Assembly: GCF_003115855.1 (NCBI RefSeq)
Contig: NZ_KZ819072.1
Span: 124,001 to 188,000 of the forward strand
DNA from: Brenneria corticis
GTDB lineage: Bacteria; Pseudomonadota; Gammaproteobacteria; Enterobacterales; Enterobacteriaceae
Length of the DNA stretch: 64,000 nucleotides
Reading direction: 5' to 3'
This document shows positions 49,235 to 59,200 of this stretch, piece by piece. Position 1 is the stretch's first letter, and the number at the start of each line of letters is the position of its first letter. The notes beneath the pieces were generated by a model. That model had not been told where the DNA came from. It was given only the letters and a program-made list of their open reading frames with translations, and made no database searches. The translations under genes were made by a program, and so were the position numbers.

Positions 49235-50596
49235 CTATTTTTTATTGGGGTTTCGTGTTGTGGTGCCCGGCAAATTGCGCAGCAGCAGCGCGTATTGCAG
49301 ATCGATTTCCTCAGGCACCGGCAGATAGACGATGTGTCCGTTGCCCGGCGCGACGTCGGTCGCCTGCCCTTTGGCGTTCTGCATCGCTTCAATGGTGAAT
49401 TGAACATTTCCGCCCGGGGTCATCATTTCCACGCTGTCGCCGCAGGAGAATTTGTTTTTCACCGCCACTTCCGCCAGCCCGTTACGGCGCTCGCCGGTGA
49501 ATTCGCCGACGAACTGCTGGCGGTCGGATACCGAATAGCCGTAGTCGTAATTCTGGTGATCCTCATGCACGTGGCGGCGCAGGAAACCTTCGGTGTAGCC
49601 GCGGTGGGCCAGCCCTTCCAGCGTTTGCAGCAGGGTGGGATCAAAGGGTTTGCCGGCGACGGCGTCATCGATGGCGCGGCGATATACCTGCGCGGTGCGC
49701 GCGCAGTAGTAAAACGACTTGGTGCGGCCTTCAATCTTCAGCGAATGCACCTGCATCTGCGTCAGGCGCTCCACGTGCTGAATGGCGCGCAGGTCGCGCG
49801 AGTTCATGATATAGGTGCCGTGTTCGTCCTCAAAGGCGCTCATATATTCGCCGGGGCGCTGGCTTTCCTCCAGCATAAAGACTCTATCGGTGGGTTCGCC
49901 GATGCCCAGCGTCGGCTCGACGTTTTTTACCGCGATGGGTTCATGCTGATGAACGATATTGCCGACCTCATCCTCTTTCCCTTCCTGCACCTTGTATTCC
50001 CAGCGGCAGGCGTTGGTGCAGGTTCCCTGATTAGGGTCGCGTTTGTTGATATAGCCGGAAAGCAGGCAGCGGCCGGAATAGGCCATGCACAGCGCGCCGT
50101 GGACAAAAATCTCCAGCTCCATCTCCGGCACCTGGCTGCGGATCTCGGCGATCTCCTCCAGCGACAGCTCGCGGGAGAGGATCACCCGGCTCAGCCCCAT
50201 TTGCTGCCAGAATTTCACCGTCGCCCAGTTTACAGCGTTAGCCTGCACGGAGAGGTGGATCGGCATTTGCGGGAAGTTTTCCCGCACCAGCATAATCAGC
50301 CCCGGATCGGACATAATCAGCGCATCCGGCCCCATCTCGACCACCGGTTGCAGGTCGCGCAGGAAGGTTTTCAGCTTGGCGTTATGCGGCGCGATATTCA
50401 CCACCACATAGAATTTTTTACCCAGCTCATGGGCTTCATTGATGGCCTGCGCCAGCGTCTGGTGGTTGAATTCGTTATTGCGCACCCGCAGGCTATAGCG
50501 GGGTTGACCGGCATAAATGGCGTCTGCGCCATAGGCAAAGGCGTAACGCATATTTTTCAGCGTACCGGCCGGAGAAAGGAGTTCCGGTTTAAACAT
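49235..50596 (-). CDS. trhP: tRNA 5-hydroxyuridine-forming U32-family protein TrhP (YegQ)
   Basis: 453 residues, the E. coli length. Hydroxylates U34 in tRNA with prephenate-derived cofactor-independent chemistry, together with RlhA-like paralogues. U32 peptidase motifs: MFKPELLSPAGTLKNMRYAF, EMELEIFVHGALCMAYSGRC and the cysteine set LLSGYINKRDPNQGTCTNAC, which binds an iron-sulfur cluster. Followed by cyaR as in E. coli. Not a protease despite the family name. Confidence 0.93.
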   Translation of the reverse strand: MFKPELLSPAGTLKNMRYAFAYGADAIYAGQPRYSLRVRNNEFNHQTLAQAINEAHELGKKFYVVVNIAPHNAKLKTFLRDLQPVVEMGPDALIMSDPGLIMLVRENFPQMPIHLSVQANAVNWATVKFWQQMGLSRVILSRELSLEEIAEIRSQVPEMELEIFVHGALCMAYSGRCLLSGYINKRDPNQGTCTNACRWEYKVQEGKEDEVGNIVHQHEPIAVKNVEPTLGIGEPTDRVFMLEESQRPGEYMSAFEDEHGTYIMNSRDLRAIQHVERLTQMQVHSLKIEGRTKSFYYCARTAQVYRRAIDDAVAGKPFDPTLLQTLEGLAHRGYTEGFLRRHVHEDHQNYDYGYSVSDRQQFVGEFTGERRNGLAEVAVKNKFSCGDSVEMMTPGGNVQFTIEAMQNAKGQATDVAPGNGHIVYLPVPEEIDLQYALLLRNLPGTTTRNPNKK

Positions 50597-50939
50597 TGCT
50601 TGCTGTCTCTCGATTCTGATTACAAGTCAGGCTGCACCCGATGGGAGCAGTAAAGGCGGGGATTCTAGCGCTTATAAAGGGAAAAAGCAGCAGACGGCCT
50701 ACAAAAAGTAGGCCTATTGAGCGCGTTAACAAAGTAGCCGTTGGTAATAGCGAATCCAAATCCGTCATCCCTGCGTACAAAAACATCGGGAATCTGAGAG
50801 AGCCCCTCAAAATCTATCCTCCTGATAAATTTCCTCAATAATAACAGTGATTTCCGCTATCAGCGCCAGCAAGGTCTCGCGCTCTGTTTCCGGCATCCCT
50901 TCCTTCCTCAACATTTTGAATTTGGCGATTTATTAGATC
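50597..50939. other. Intergenic region upstream of trhP with a hairpin and a tiny possible gene
   Basis: GGCCTAC-AAAAA-GTAGGCC (50696-50714) is a perfect 7-bp hairpin with no T-tract, about 100 bp before trhP. A short reading frame on the minus strand, 50896-50807 (MPETERETLLALIAEITVII then EEIYQEDRF, 29 residues), has a purine-rich AGGAAGGAAGGG before it and could be a real small gene, but there is no homology I recognise. No other feature is seen. Confidence 0.35.
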
Positions 50940-51524
50940 GTGGAATGTTATGAATGTCCCTGCCCGTCACCCTCTGGGCCGTTGCTGTTCTTGTTCTATC
51001 AGGGAGAACGCAGCCCGTATCCGTACAGCCTGCGTTGGCTGGATGCATTTGATGACCCCGAATTAGCGGCGCAAATTTACGGCAATGCCTTTACGTTGAT
51101 TGACCTCACCGTTATTCCCGATGAGGAGATTAAAACCCACCGGCGGGCGGCGTTGCTGGAACTGGCGCGAGACATCGGGTTATTATTTGAGCGCTGGCAG
51201 GTGCCGCTGAGGCAGAAGAAGGCGTTGTTGTATTACATCGCGCAAACCGGCAATACATCCAGACCAGCCGATTTTATCGAAATGGTGGCGGAGCCATTGT
51301 CAACGGATCGGGAGGAGATAATGACGATTGCACAGCAACTAAAACAAATTGGATTTGAAGAGGGTATGCAGGCCGGAGTAATACAGGGAAGGGAACAAGG
51401 CATAGAGCAAGGCATAGAGCAAGGCATGAAAACCAGCGCGCGGCAGATTGCGCGTCAGTTACTGCTGACCGGCATGGCGCGCGAGCAGGTCCAGCAAATT
51501 ACCCGGCTACCGCCGCGGGGATGA
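50940..51524 (+). pseudogene. Rpn/YhgA-type recombination-promoting nuclease, N-terminally truncated
   Basis: Only the C-terminal part survives: LFLFYQGERSPYPYSLRWLD and RAALLELARDIGLLFERWQ are Rpn family, ending in a low-complexity GIEQGIEQGMKTSARQIARQ repeat. Complete members are about 300 residues with the PD-(D/E)XK nuclease core before the LFYQGERSPYP motif; here that core is missing, since the upstream sequence (50880-50950) does not continue it. No start codon with a ribosome site fits. Remnant of a mobile-like gene family. Confidence 0.8.
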
Positions 51525-51588
51525 CCGGTGGTGGTATTCGGGGATGACTATGCAGGAGTGGGATTGTCAACAATCGCCTATTGACTCC

Positions 51589-52548
51589 TCAGCGGACGAC
51601 GGCAACCACGGATTCGCCCAGCGCCGCGCGGTTATGCGGACGCTGTACGACGAGCGGGCCCAGCGGCACGATACCGGTCGGGTTCAGCCACAGAATGCCG
51701 TAATAACCGGCTTTGATATGGTCGATATTGACGGTCTCTTTAACGCCCGGCCACTGGTATAGCTCGCGCAGGTAGTTCGACAGATGGGGGTAATCTTCGA
51801 TACGGCGCAGATTGCACTTGAACGCGCCATGATAGGCCACGTCAAAACGGATTAAGGTCACGAACAGGCGCCAGTCGGCTTCCGTCAGCGTATTGCCGGC
51901 GATATAGCGGTGCGTCGCCAGATGCGCCTCAACCTTATCCAGAGTGGCGAACAGCGTGGTGACCGCCTGGTTATAGCTCTCCTGCGTTTTGGCGAAGCCG
52001 GTTTTGTATACGCCGTTGTTGATGCCGTGGTAAATGGTTTCATTCCAGCGGTCTATCTCGCCGCGCAGCGCCGGCGGGTAGAAATCCAGCCGGTTGTCCG
52101 TCAGCGCATTAAAGCCGTCGTTCAGGATACGGATGATGTCCGCCGACTCATTGTTGACGATGCGTCCTTCCAGACGATCCCACAGTACCGGCACCGATAC
52201 TTTTCCGCTGTAGCGTTGATCCGTGGCGGTATACAGCTGATGGAGAAAACGGATAGGGCCGACGCGCTCGCCCGCATCCTGCGGCGTGCTGAACTCCCAG
52301 CCGTTCTCCGCGATGCGCGGCTGCGCAACGGACAACTGAACGATCTCTTCCAGCCCTTTCAGCTTGCGGAAGATTAACGTACGCGAGGCCCAGGGGCAGA
52401 GATAAGAGACGAACAGCTGGTAGCGGCCTTTTTCCGCGACGACCCTGGTCTGGCGGAATGTTGTCTCCTCACGGTGAAACGCCCCGTTCTTGATCTCTTC
52501 CGCCGCCACATCGCCGTTAACCCATTTCCCATCCACTAAACCTGACAT
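51589..52548 (-). CDS. yqjG: Glutathionyl-hydroquinone reductase, YqjG type
   Basis: 319 residues. Reduces glutathionyl-hydroquinones using glutathione; the Xi-class GST active site is the cysteine in SYLCPWASRTLI (residue ~51). C-terminal GST domain: IDRWNETIYHGINNGVYKTG and EADWRLFVTLIRFDVAYHG. The pattern NPTGIVPLGP near the end is typical. E. coli YqjG is elsewhere, so this insertion between baeR and trhP is specific to this lineage. Ends 65 bp after the Rpn remnant on the other strand. Confidence 0.92.
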   Translation of the reverse strand: MSGLVDGKWVNGDVAAEEIKNGAFHREETTFRQTRVVAEKGRYQLFVSYLCPWASRTLIFRKLKGLEEIVQLSVAQPRIAENGWEFSTPQDAGERVGPIRFLHQLYTATDQRYSGKVSVPVLWDRLEGRIVNNESADIIRILNDGFNALTDNRLDFYPPALRGEIDRWNETIYHGINNGVYKTGFAKTQESYNQAVTTLFATLDKVEAHLATHRYIAGNTLTEADWRLFVTLIRFDVAYHGAFKCNLRRIEDYPHLSNYLRELYQWPGVKETVNIDHIKAGYYGILWLNPTGIVPLGPLVVQRPHNRAALGESVVAVVR

Positions 52549-52733
52549 CTCGCCTCGCTTAAAATCTGATAACTATTGTCGAGCGGTAAGCCTATCAGCC
52601 TGAGATAAAGAAAAAATGATAAATTTTTAACTAAGTCGGACAGATTTTTTGACCGGGAGCGTTGATATCTTCCACTGCAATGACCTTCAGGCGGGGGGGA
52701 CTTTTTCCAGCGGCCGCTTCCGCCTGCGAATGA

Positions 52734-53447
52734 CTATACCAGTTCGCAGGGTTCGGCTTCCCAGCGATAGCCCATGCCGTAAACGGTGCGGATAAACGAG
52801 GTTTGCTCGTCCAACTGTTCCAGCTTGCGGCGCAGGTTTTTGATATGGCTGTCGATGGTGCGGTCGGTCACCACCCGGTAATCATCGTAAAGTTTATCCA
52901 GCAGCGCCTCGCGGGAAAACACCTTGCCCGGTTCGGTGGCCAGGGTTTTGAGCAGCCGCAGTTCCGCCGGCGTCAGGTCGAGGCTTTGCCCCAGATAGCT
53001 GGCCTGAAAACTGCTTTTATCAATCAGCAGCGCGGCCTTATCCTCCGGTTTTTGCGCCTCCGCCTGCCAGCCGCAGCGGCGCAGCAGGGTTCTTACCCTT
53101 ACCACCACTTCCCGCGGGCTGAACGGTTTACAGATATAATCATCCGCGCCGATCTCCAGCCCCAGCAGGCGGTCGACCTCCTCGCTGCGCGCGGTGACCA
53201 TGATGATGGGAACGTTGGAGAACCGGCGGATGGCGCGGCACAGCGTCAGGCCGTCGGTGCCCGGCAGCATCAGGTCCAGCAGGATCAGCGCCGGCGGGTT
53301 TTGCCTGACCCAGTCGAGCACCTCATCGCCGTTGCTGATCCAGCGCGTCTGGTAATCCGCCGCCTGGAGATAGTCAACCAGCAGTTGCCCCAGTTTGGGC
53401 TCATCTTCAACGATCAGGACCGGCACGGCGGATTCAGTGGTCATCAT
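52734..53447 (-). CDS. baeR: Two-component response regulator BaeR
   Basis: 237 residues from ATG 53447 (or 236 from 53444), 240 in E. coli. Receiver domain: VLIVEDEPKLGQLLVDYLQA, phosphorylated Asp about 58 in LILLDLMLPGTDG, and Lys in DYICKPFSPREV. DNA-binding OmpR-type winged helix: DLTPAELRLLKTLATEPGKV and VVTDRTIDSHIKNLRRKL. An upstream start at 53480 overlaps baeS by 29 bp and is not used. Controls mdtABCD and other envelope-stress genes. Confidence 0.95.
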   Translation of the reverse strand: MMTTESAVPVLIVEDEPKLGQLLVDYLQAADYQTRWISNGDEVLDWVRQNPPALILLDLMLPGTDGLTLCRAIRRFSNVPIIMVTARSEEVDRLLGLEIGADDYICKPFSPREVVVRVRTLLRRCGWQAEAQKPEDKAALLIDKSSFQASYLGQSLDLTPAELRLLKTLATEPGKVFSREALLDKLYDDYRVVTDRTIDSHIKNLRRKLEQLDEQTSFIRTVYGMGYRWEAEPCELV

Positions 53448-53451
53448 TACT

Positions 53452-54819
53452 CTATTCTGGCGGATGCAAGGGAAGTTCAACGCTAATCAGCAGTCCCCCC
53501 AACGGGGAATGTTCAGCATACAGTCGTCCGTCGTGCGCCTCAACGATATTGTGACAGATGGCCAGCCCCAGGCCGGAACCGCCGCTGGCGCGATTGCGCG
53601 AACCTTCCCCACGGTAAAAACGGTCGAATATCAGCGTCAGCTGCTCGTCGGTTACCCCTGGGGCGCTGTCCTGCCAGGTGACGACCAGCCGTTGATGACG
53701 CACCGCCGCCGCGATGTGCAAGGTTCCCGGTTCGTCGGTATAGCGCAGGCTGTTTTCCAGCAGGTTGTTAAACAACTGGCTTAAACGGTGCGCGTCGCCG
53801 AACACCTCGGCCCGCGGCGGAAAGTCCGTGGTCAGCGTAATGCGCTTTTTGCGGTAGCGTTCGTTAAAGGCGGCAATGGCGATATGCAGCAGCTGCACCG
53901 CATCCACGGCGTCCTTGCGATAGGCCAGCGTTCCCCGATCGGATAACGAGAGCTGGTGCAGGTCGTCCACCAGTTTGGTCAGGGTGGCCACCTCCCCCTG
54001 GAGCGATTGCAGCGACGCGGCGTCGGGGCGGCGCACGCCGTCCTGCAAGGCTTCCAGCTCGCCGCGCAGCACCGCCAGCGGGGTGCGCAGCTCGTGGGAG
54101 ACGTCCGCCATAAAGGCGCGGCGGGACTGCTCGTTTTTCTCCAGCGCGCCGGCAAGCTGGTTAAAATCCTGCGCCAGCCGCCCCAGCTCGTCGTGGGCGC
54201 TGGCGGTGACGCGGGCGCTGAAATCGCCCGCCGCCAGACGATGAATGCCGTTGACCAGCCGCTTGACCGGCGCCAGCAGGCCGCGGGAGGTCAGCCAGGT
54301 GGCGATGATCGCCAGCAGGGTCGATAGCGCGACGATCAGCCAACTGGTGCGCTGTTGCTGCCGGTCGAAATTGATATCGGCGTTGCGGGTCAGGCGTTCG
54401 GAGGAGGAGGCGACCACCCAGCCGACGGTCTGATTCTGCGCCCTAATGGGCTGCCAGGTGCTCTCTTCGGTAATGGGCGTCGGAGAGCCGTACAGCCTGT
54501 TTTTTTCCGCATCCAGCACCCACAGGCGAACGCGCCAGCCCTGCATGGCATGGTCGTCGTCGCTGTTCTGGTCCATCGTGTGCAGCATTTTGAACACCAG
54601 GCGCCCGTTGTTACGCAAAAAAGACCAGTCGCCGTGCTGCTGATATTGCTCCGCCAGCGCGTCGCGCAGCTGCGCCACCCGCTGTTCGTTGCCGCGTTTG
54701 ACGTAGTCGATAAATCCGCGTTCGAAGCTGAGGCGTACGCCCCAGTGCATGGTAATCAGCACCAGCAGGCAGGTGGCGAAAATCGCCAGGAATAATTTAG
54801 CGGTGATCCCGAATTTCAT
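53452..54819 (-). CDS. baeS: Sensor histidine kinase BaeS
   Basis: 455 residues. Two membrane segments (LFLAIFATCLLVLITMHWGV, SWLIVALSTLLAIIATWLTS) enclose a periplasmic sensor; then HAMP (LLAPVKRLVNGIHRLAAGDF), HisKA with phosphorylated His 242 in ADVSHELRTPLA, and HATPase_c with GSGLGLAICHNIVEAH. Envelope-stress sensor that phosphorylates BaeR. 4 bp from baeR and 7 bp from mdtD. Confidence 0.95.
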   Translation of the reverse strand: MKFGITAKLFLAIFATCLLVLITMHWGVRLSFERGFIDYVKRGNEQRVAQLRDALAEQYQQHGDWSFLRNNGRLVFKMLHTMDQNSDDDHAMQGWRVRLWVLDAEKNRLYGSPTPITEESTWQPIRAQNQTVGWVVASSSERLTRNADINFDRQQQRTSWLIVALSTLLAIIATWLTSRGLLAPVKRLVNGIHRLAAGDFSARVTASAHDELGRLAQDFNQLAGALEKNEQSRRAFMADVSHELRTPLAVLRGELEALQDGVRRPDAASLQSLQGEVATLTKLVDDLHQLSLSDRGTLAYRKDAVDAVQLLHIAIAAFNERYRKKRITLTTDFPPRAEVFGDAHRLSQLFNNLLENSLRYTDEPGTLHIAAAVRHQRLVVTWQDSAPGVTDEQLTLIFDRFYRGEGSRNRASGGSGLGLAICHNIVEAHDGRLYAEHSPLGGLLISVELPLHPPE

Positions 54820-54826
54820 GGCAACC

Positions 54827-56230
54827 TCACGAGCGACGGGGAAGCGTCAACTGTTTGTCGGTGTCGGGTGGAACGCGATTAAAAATCAGGGCGGGCAGCG
54901 CAATGATGACCGCCATGCTGAGATACGCGTACAGGAATACGCCGTGGGTTTCCGCCGGCCCCATATTCAGGTGCCGGTGTGAAAACATGCCGAGCAGTAT
55001 CCCGGCGATACTCACCCCCAGGCTCATGGAGAGCTGCATCGACATCGACAGCAGGCTATTGCCGCCGCTGGCCAGCGGGTCGGGCAGATCTTTCAGCGTC
55101 AGGGTATTCATGGCGGAAAAGCGGATCGAATTCACCGTGCCGAGGAAAAACAGCACCACCGGCAGCAGCCAGATCCAGTTCATCATCGCCACCAGGGCGA
55201 ACAGCAGGGTAACCAGCGCCAGCAGCAGCGTGGAGGCGATCAGCACCCGGCGGTAGCCAAAGCGGTTAACGATCTGCACCACCACCCGCTTTATCCCCAT
55301 GCTGCCCAATACCATGGGGATCATCATCATCCCGGCGTGGAAGGGCGAGAACCCCATGCCCAATTGCAGAAACATCGGGGTCATAAACGGCAGCATCCCG
55401 CTGCCGATGCGCGCCAGAAATCCGCCGGTCAGCGCGACGGTAAAGGTCTGGGTGTCGAACAGGCGCAGATTGAACAGCGCCCGCGGATTATGGCGGGCGT
55501 GCAGCCAGTAACTGAGCAGGGAGATCAGCCCGGTGGCGATCAGAGCGAGGATAACGATGGGCGGAATGCCGAGATTATGGTGCCCGTCCAGCGCCAGCGT
55601 CAGGGTCGCCATACACAAGGCCAGCCACAAAAAACCGGTAATATCAAAGCGCTGGGTTTGCATGGTGTAGTTTGGCATCAGCAGCCAGGTCGCCAGCGCG
55701 CCGGCAAGGCCCACCGGCAGATTGATCAGGAAAATCCAGTGCCAGCTGGCGTATTCCACCAGAAAACCGCCCAGCGCGGGGCCGATTAACGGGCCAATCT
55801 GGCCGGGCAGGGTGACGAACGTCATGGCGGCCATATATTGATCGCGCGGGACGATTTTCATCACCGTCAGCCGCCCGACCGGCACCATCATGGCGCCGCC
55901 GATCCCCTGAATCACCCTGGAGATCAGCAGCTCGTTCAGGGTTTCCGCCTGCGCGCACAGCAGCGACCCCAGGGTAAACAGCAGGATGGCGGAGAAGAAG
56001 ATGTTTTTAACCCCGATACGATCCGCCAGCCAGCCGCTGGCGGGCAGCATGATGGCGACGGTCAGTACGTAGGAAACAATCACCGAGTGCATGCGCAGCG
56101 GGTTTTCATTCAGGCTGGCGGCCATGGCCGGCAGCGCGGTATTCACAATGGTGGTATCCAGCGTTTGCATAAAAAAGCCAAAGGCCACAATCCACAGTTG
56201 CCAGCGAACGGAAGCGGGCCGAGTCACCAT
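54827..56230 (-). CDS. mdtD: MFS transporter MdtD (IceT-like)
   Basis: 467 residues, E. coli 471. DHA2-type exporter with 14 segments: QTLDTTIVNTALPAMAASLN, the loop WLADRIGVKNIFFSA and GGAMMVPVGRLTVMKIVP. MdtD has been shown in related species to act in citrate or iron export; here this is inferred from homology. Lies between mdtC and baeS. Confidence 0.93.
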   Translation of the reverse strand: MVTRPASVRWQLWIVAFGFFMQTLDTTIVNTALPAMAASLNENPLRMHSVIVSYVLTVAIMLPASGWLADRIGVKNIFFSAILLFTLGSLLCAQAETLNELLISRVIQGIGGAMMVPVGRLTVMKIVPRDQYMAAMTFVTLPGQIGPLIGPALGGFLVEYASWHWIFLINLPVGLAGALATWLLMPNYTMQTQRFDITGFLWLALCMATLTLALDGHHNLGIPPIVILALIATGLISLLSYWLHARHNPRALFNLRLFDTQTFTVALTGGFLARIGSGMLPFMTPMFLQLGMGFSPFHAGMMMIPMVLGSMGIKRVVVQIVNRFGYRRVLIASTLLLALVTLLFALVAMMNWIWLLPVVLFFLGTVNSIRFSAMNTLTLKDLPDPLASGGNSLLSMSMQLSMSLGVSIAGILLGMFSHRHLNMGPAETHGVFLYAYLSMAVIIALPALIFNRVPPDTDKQLTLPRRS

Positions 56231-56257
56231 GTTTCAGGAGTCTCCTGATGAAAATAA

Positions 56258-59200
56258 TTAATAAACGGAAATACGTTCATGGGTTTTGCGCCGCATATTG
56301 CGCAGACGGTCGAAGAACAGGTACACCACCGGCGTGGTATAGAGCGTCAGAAGCTGGCTCATCACCAGGCCGCCGACGATGGTGATGCCGAGCGGCTGAC
56401 GCAGTTCCGCGCCGTCGCCGCTGGTGAGCGCCAGCGGCAGGGCGCCGAACAGCGCGGCCAGCGTGGTCATCATAATCGGGCGGAAACGCAGCAGGCTGGC
56501 CTGGAATATGGCGTCCCGCGCGCTGAGTTCGCCGCTGCGCTGCGCCGCCAGCGCGAAATCCACCATCATGATGGCGTTCTTTTTAACGATACCAATTAAC
56601 AGCATTATGCCGATCAGCGCAATCAGGCTGAACGGCGCGCCGAACCATTGCAGCGCCAGCAGGGCGCCCACGCCGGCGGAGGGCAGGGTGGACAATATGG
56701 TCAGCGGATGCACGTAGCTTTCGTACAGCACGCCCAGCACGATATAAACGGTAATAATCGCCGCCAGAATCAGCAGCAGCTGCGCCGTTTGCGACTGCTG
56801 GAAAGCCTGCGCGGTGCCGGAGAACTGTCCGCGCACCGCGGACGGCACGCCCAGCGAGGTCATGGTTCGTTCAACCAGCGCCGCGGCGTCGGAAAGGGAC
56901 GTCCCTTGCGCCAGGTTAAAGGAGATGGTGGATGCGGCGGACAAGCCCTGATGGTTGACCGACAGCGGCGCGTTGACGGGCTGCCAGCGGGCAAAGTAGG
57001 AGAGCGGGATGGGTTTGCCGGCGTCGTTGATGACAAACATTTTTTCCAGCGCACTGACATCCTGCGTGTAGGCCTCGTCCACTTCCATCACCACCTTGTA
57101 CTGGTTGAGCGGCTGGTAAATGGTGGAAATCTGCCGCTGGCCGAAGGCGTTGTTCAATAACGCGTTGGCGCCGGCGACGTCGATCCCCAGTCGGGCCATG
57201 GCGTCGCGATCGTAAGTCAGCGCCATCTCCGCGCCTTTGTCCTGCTGATCGGAGTTGACGTCGGCCAGTTGGGGCAATTTGCTCAGCGCCTCGCGAATTT
57301 TGGGCTCCCAGGCGCGCAGCAGGCCGAGATCGTCCGACAGCAGGGTGTACTGATAGCTGGCATTGGCTTCGCGTCCGCCGATGCGGATGTCCTGCACCGG
57401 CATTAAAAACAGCGTGGCGCCGGGCTCTTTCGCCAGCGTGGCGCGCAGGCGGCCGACCACCTGCTGGGCGCTGACGTCACGCTGCGCCAGCGGCTTGAGC
57501 GTAATAAACATGGAACCGCTGTTGGTGCGCGAGCCGCCGGTAAAGCCGGTGACGTTGTCCACCGCCGGATCGTTGCGCACCAGCGTCATAAAGGTCTGTA
57601 GCTTCAGCTTCATGGCCTGAAACGAGATACTCTGATCGGCCTGGATAAAGCCCATCACCCTGCCGGTATCCTGCTCAGGGAAAAAGGTTTTCGGAATGCT
57701 GATATACAGCCAGACGTTGAGCGCTATGGTTCCCAACAGCAACGCCAGCACCCAGCGGGCGTGGTTCAGCACCCACTTAAGCGAACGCCCGTAGCCTTGC
57801 TGCATGGCCAGCAGAACGCGGCCGAAACCGCGCAAACGCGGCTGGCCGCGCTGCGGCGCGGCGCGCAGCAGCCGGGCGCACATCATCGGCGTCAGGGTGA
57901 GCGAGATCAGCAGCGAGATAATAATCGCCACCGACAGGGTAACGGCGAACTCGCGAAACAGCCGTCCCGGCAGGCCCTCCATCAGCAGCAGCGGGATAAA
58001 CACCGCCACCAGCGACACGCTCATCGACAGCACGGTAAAACCGACTTCGCGCACCCCCTGCAACGCGGCCGGCAACGGCTTCATGCCGGCCTCGACGTGG
58101 CGTGAGATATTTTCCAGCACCACGATGGCGTCATCCACCACGAAACCGGTGGCGACGGTCAGCGCCATCAGGGAGAGGTTATTCAGGCTGAAACCGCACA
58201 AATACATGGCGGCGAAGGTGCCGATAAGCGAAACCGGCACCGCCACCGCGGGGATCAGCGTGGCGCGCCCGGAACGGAGAAACAGAAAAACCACCACAAT
58301 CACCAGCGCCACGGCGATCGCCAGCGATTGCTCCACCTCAGCCAGCGAGGCGCGGATGGTGGGCGAACGATCCAGGGCGATATCAAGCCGGATTGCCGCC
58401 GGCAGGCTGGCGCGCAGCTCGGGCAAGGCGGCGCGGATGCTGTCCACGGTGGTAATGATATTGGCGCCGGGAGCGCGGCTGATCACCAGCAGCACGGCGG
58501 GTTTGGCGTTGGCCATTCCGGCGTTGCGCGAGTTTTGCACCGCATCCCGCACCGTGGCGACGTCGCTCAGCCGCACGGCGGCGCCGTTGTTGTAGCGAAT
58601 GACCAGCGGCTGGTAGGCGGCCGCGGTTTTCAGTTCGTCGTTGGTTTTTATCTGCCAGCGCTGTCGGCGGTTTTCAATGTCGCCCAATGGCTGGCGCACG
58701 TTGGCCTGACTGATGGTCTGCCGCACCTCGTCCAGCGAAATGCCCTGATTGAACAACGCCTGCGGATTGAGGGCCACGCGCACGGCGGGCAGCGAGCTGC
58801 CGCCGACGGAGACATCGCCCACGCCGGACATCTGGGAGATTTTCTGCGCCAGCCGGGTGGAGGCGTAGTCATACATCTGCCCCGGATCGTAGGTATCCGA
58901 GGTCAGCGTGAGGATCATGATCGGGGCGTCGGACGGGTTCATTTTGCGGTAGGTCGGGCGGCTGGGCATGCCGGACGGCAGCAGACTCTGCGCGGCGTTG
59001 ATGGCCGCCTGCACGTCGCGCGCCGCGCCGTTGATATCCCGTTCGAGATTAAACACCAGAATAATGCGCGTACTGCCCAGCGAACTCGTGGAGGTCATTT
59101 CATTGACGCCGGCGATCCTGCCCAGCGCCCGCTCCAGCGGCGTGGCCACCGATGACGCCATGGTTTCCGGCGAGGCGCCGGACAGCGAGGCGCTGACCAC

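Noticed and set aside
49220..50653. 477-codon plus-strand frame over trhP
   Set aside because: It is antisense to a clear trhP gene, with His/Gln/Arg-rich non-protein-like composition.
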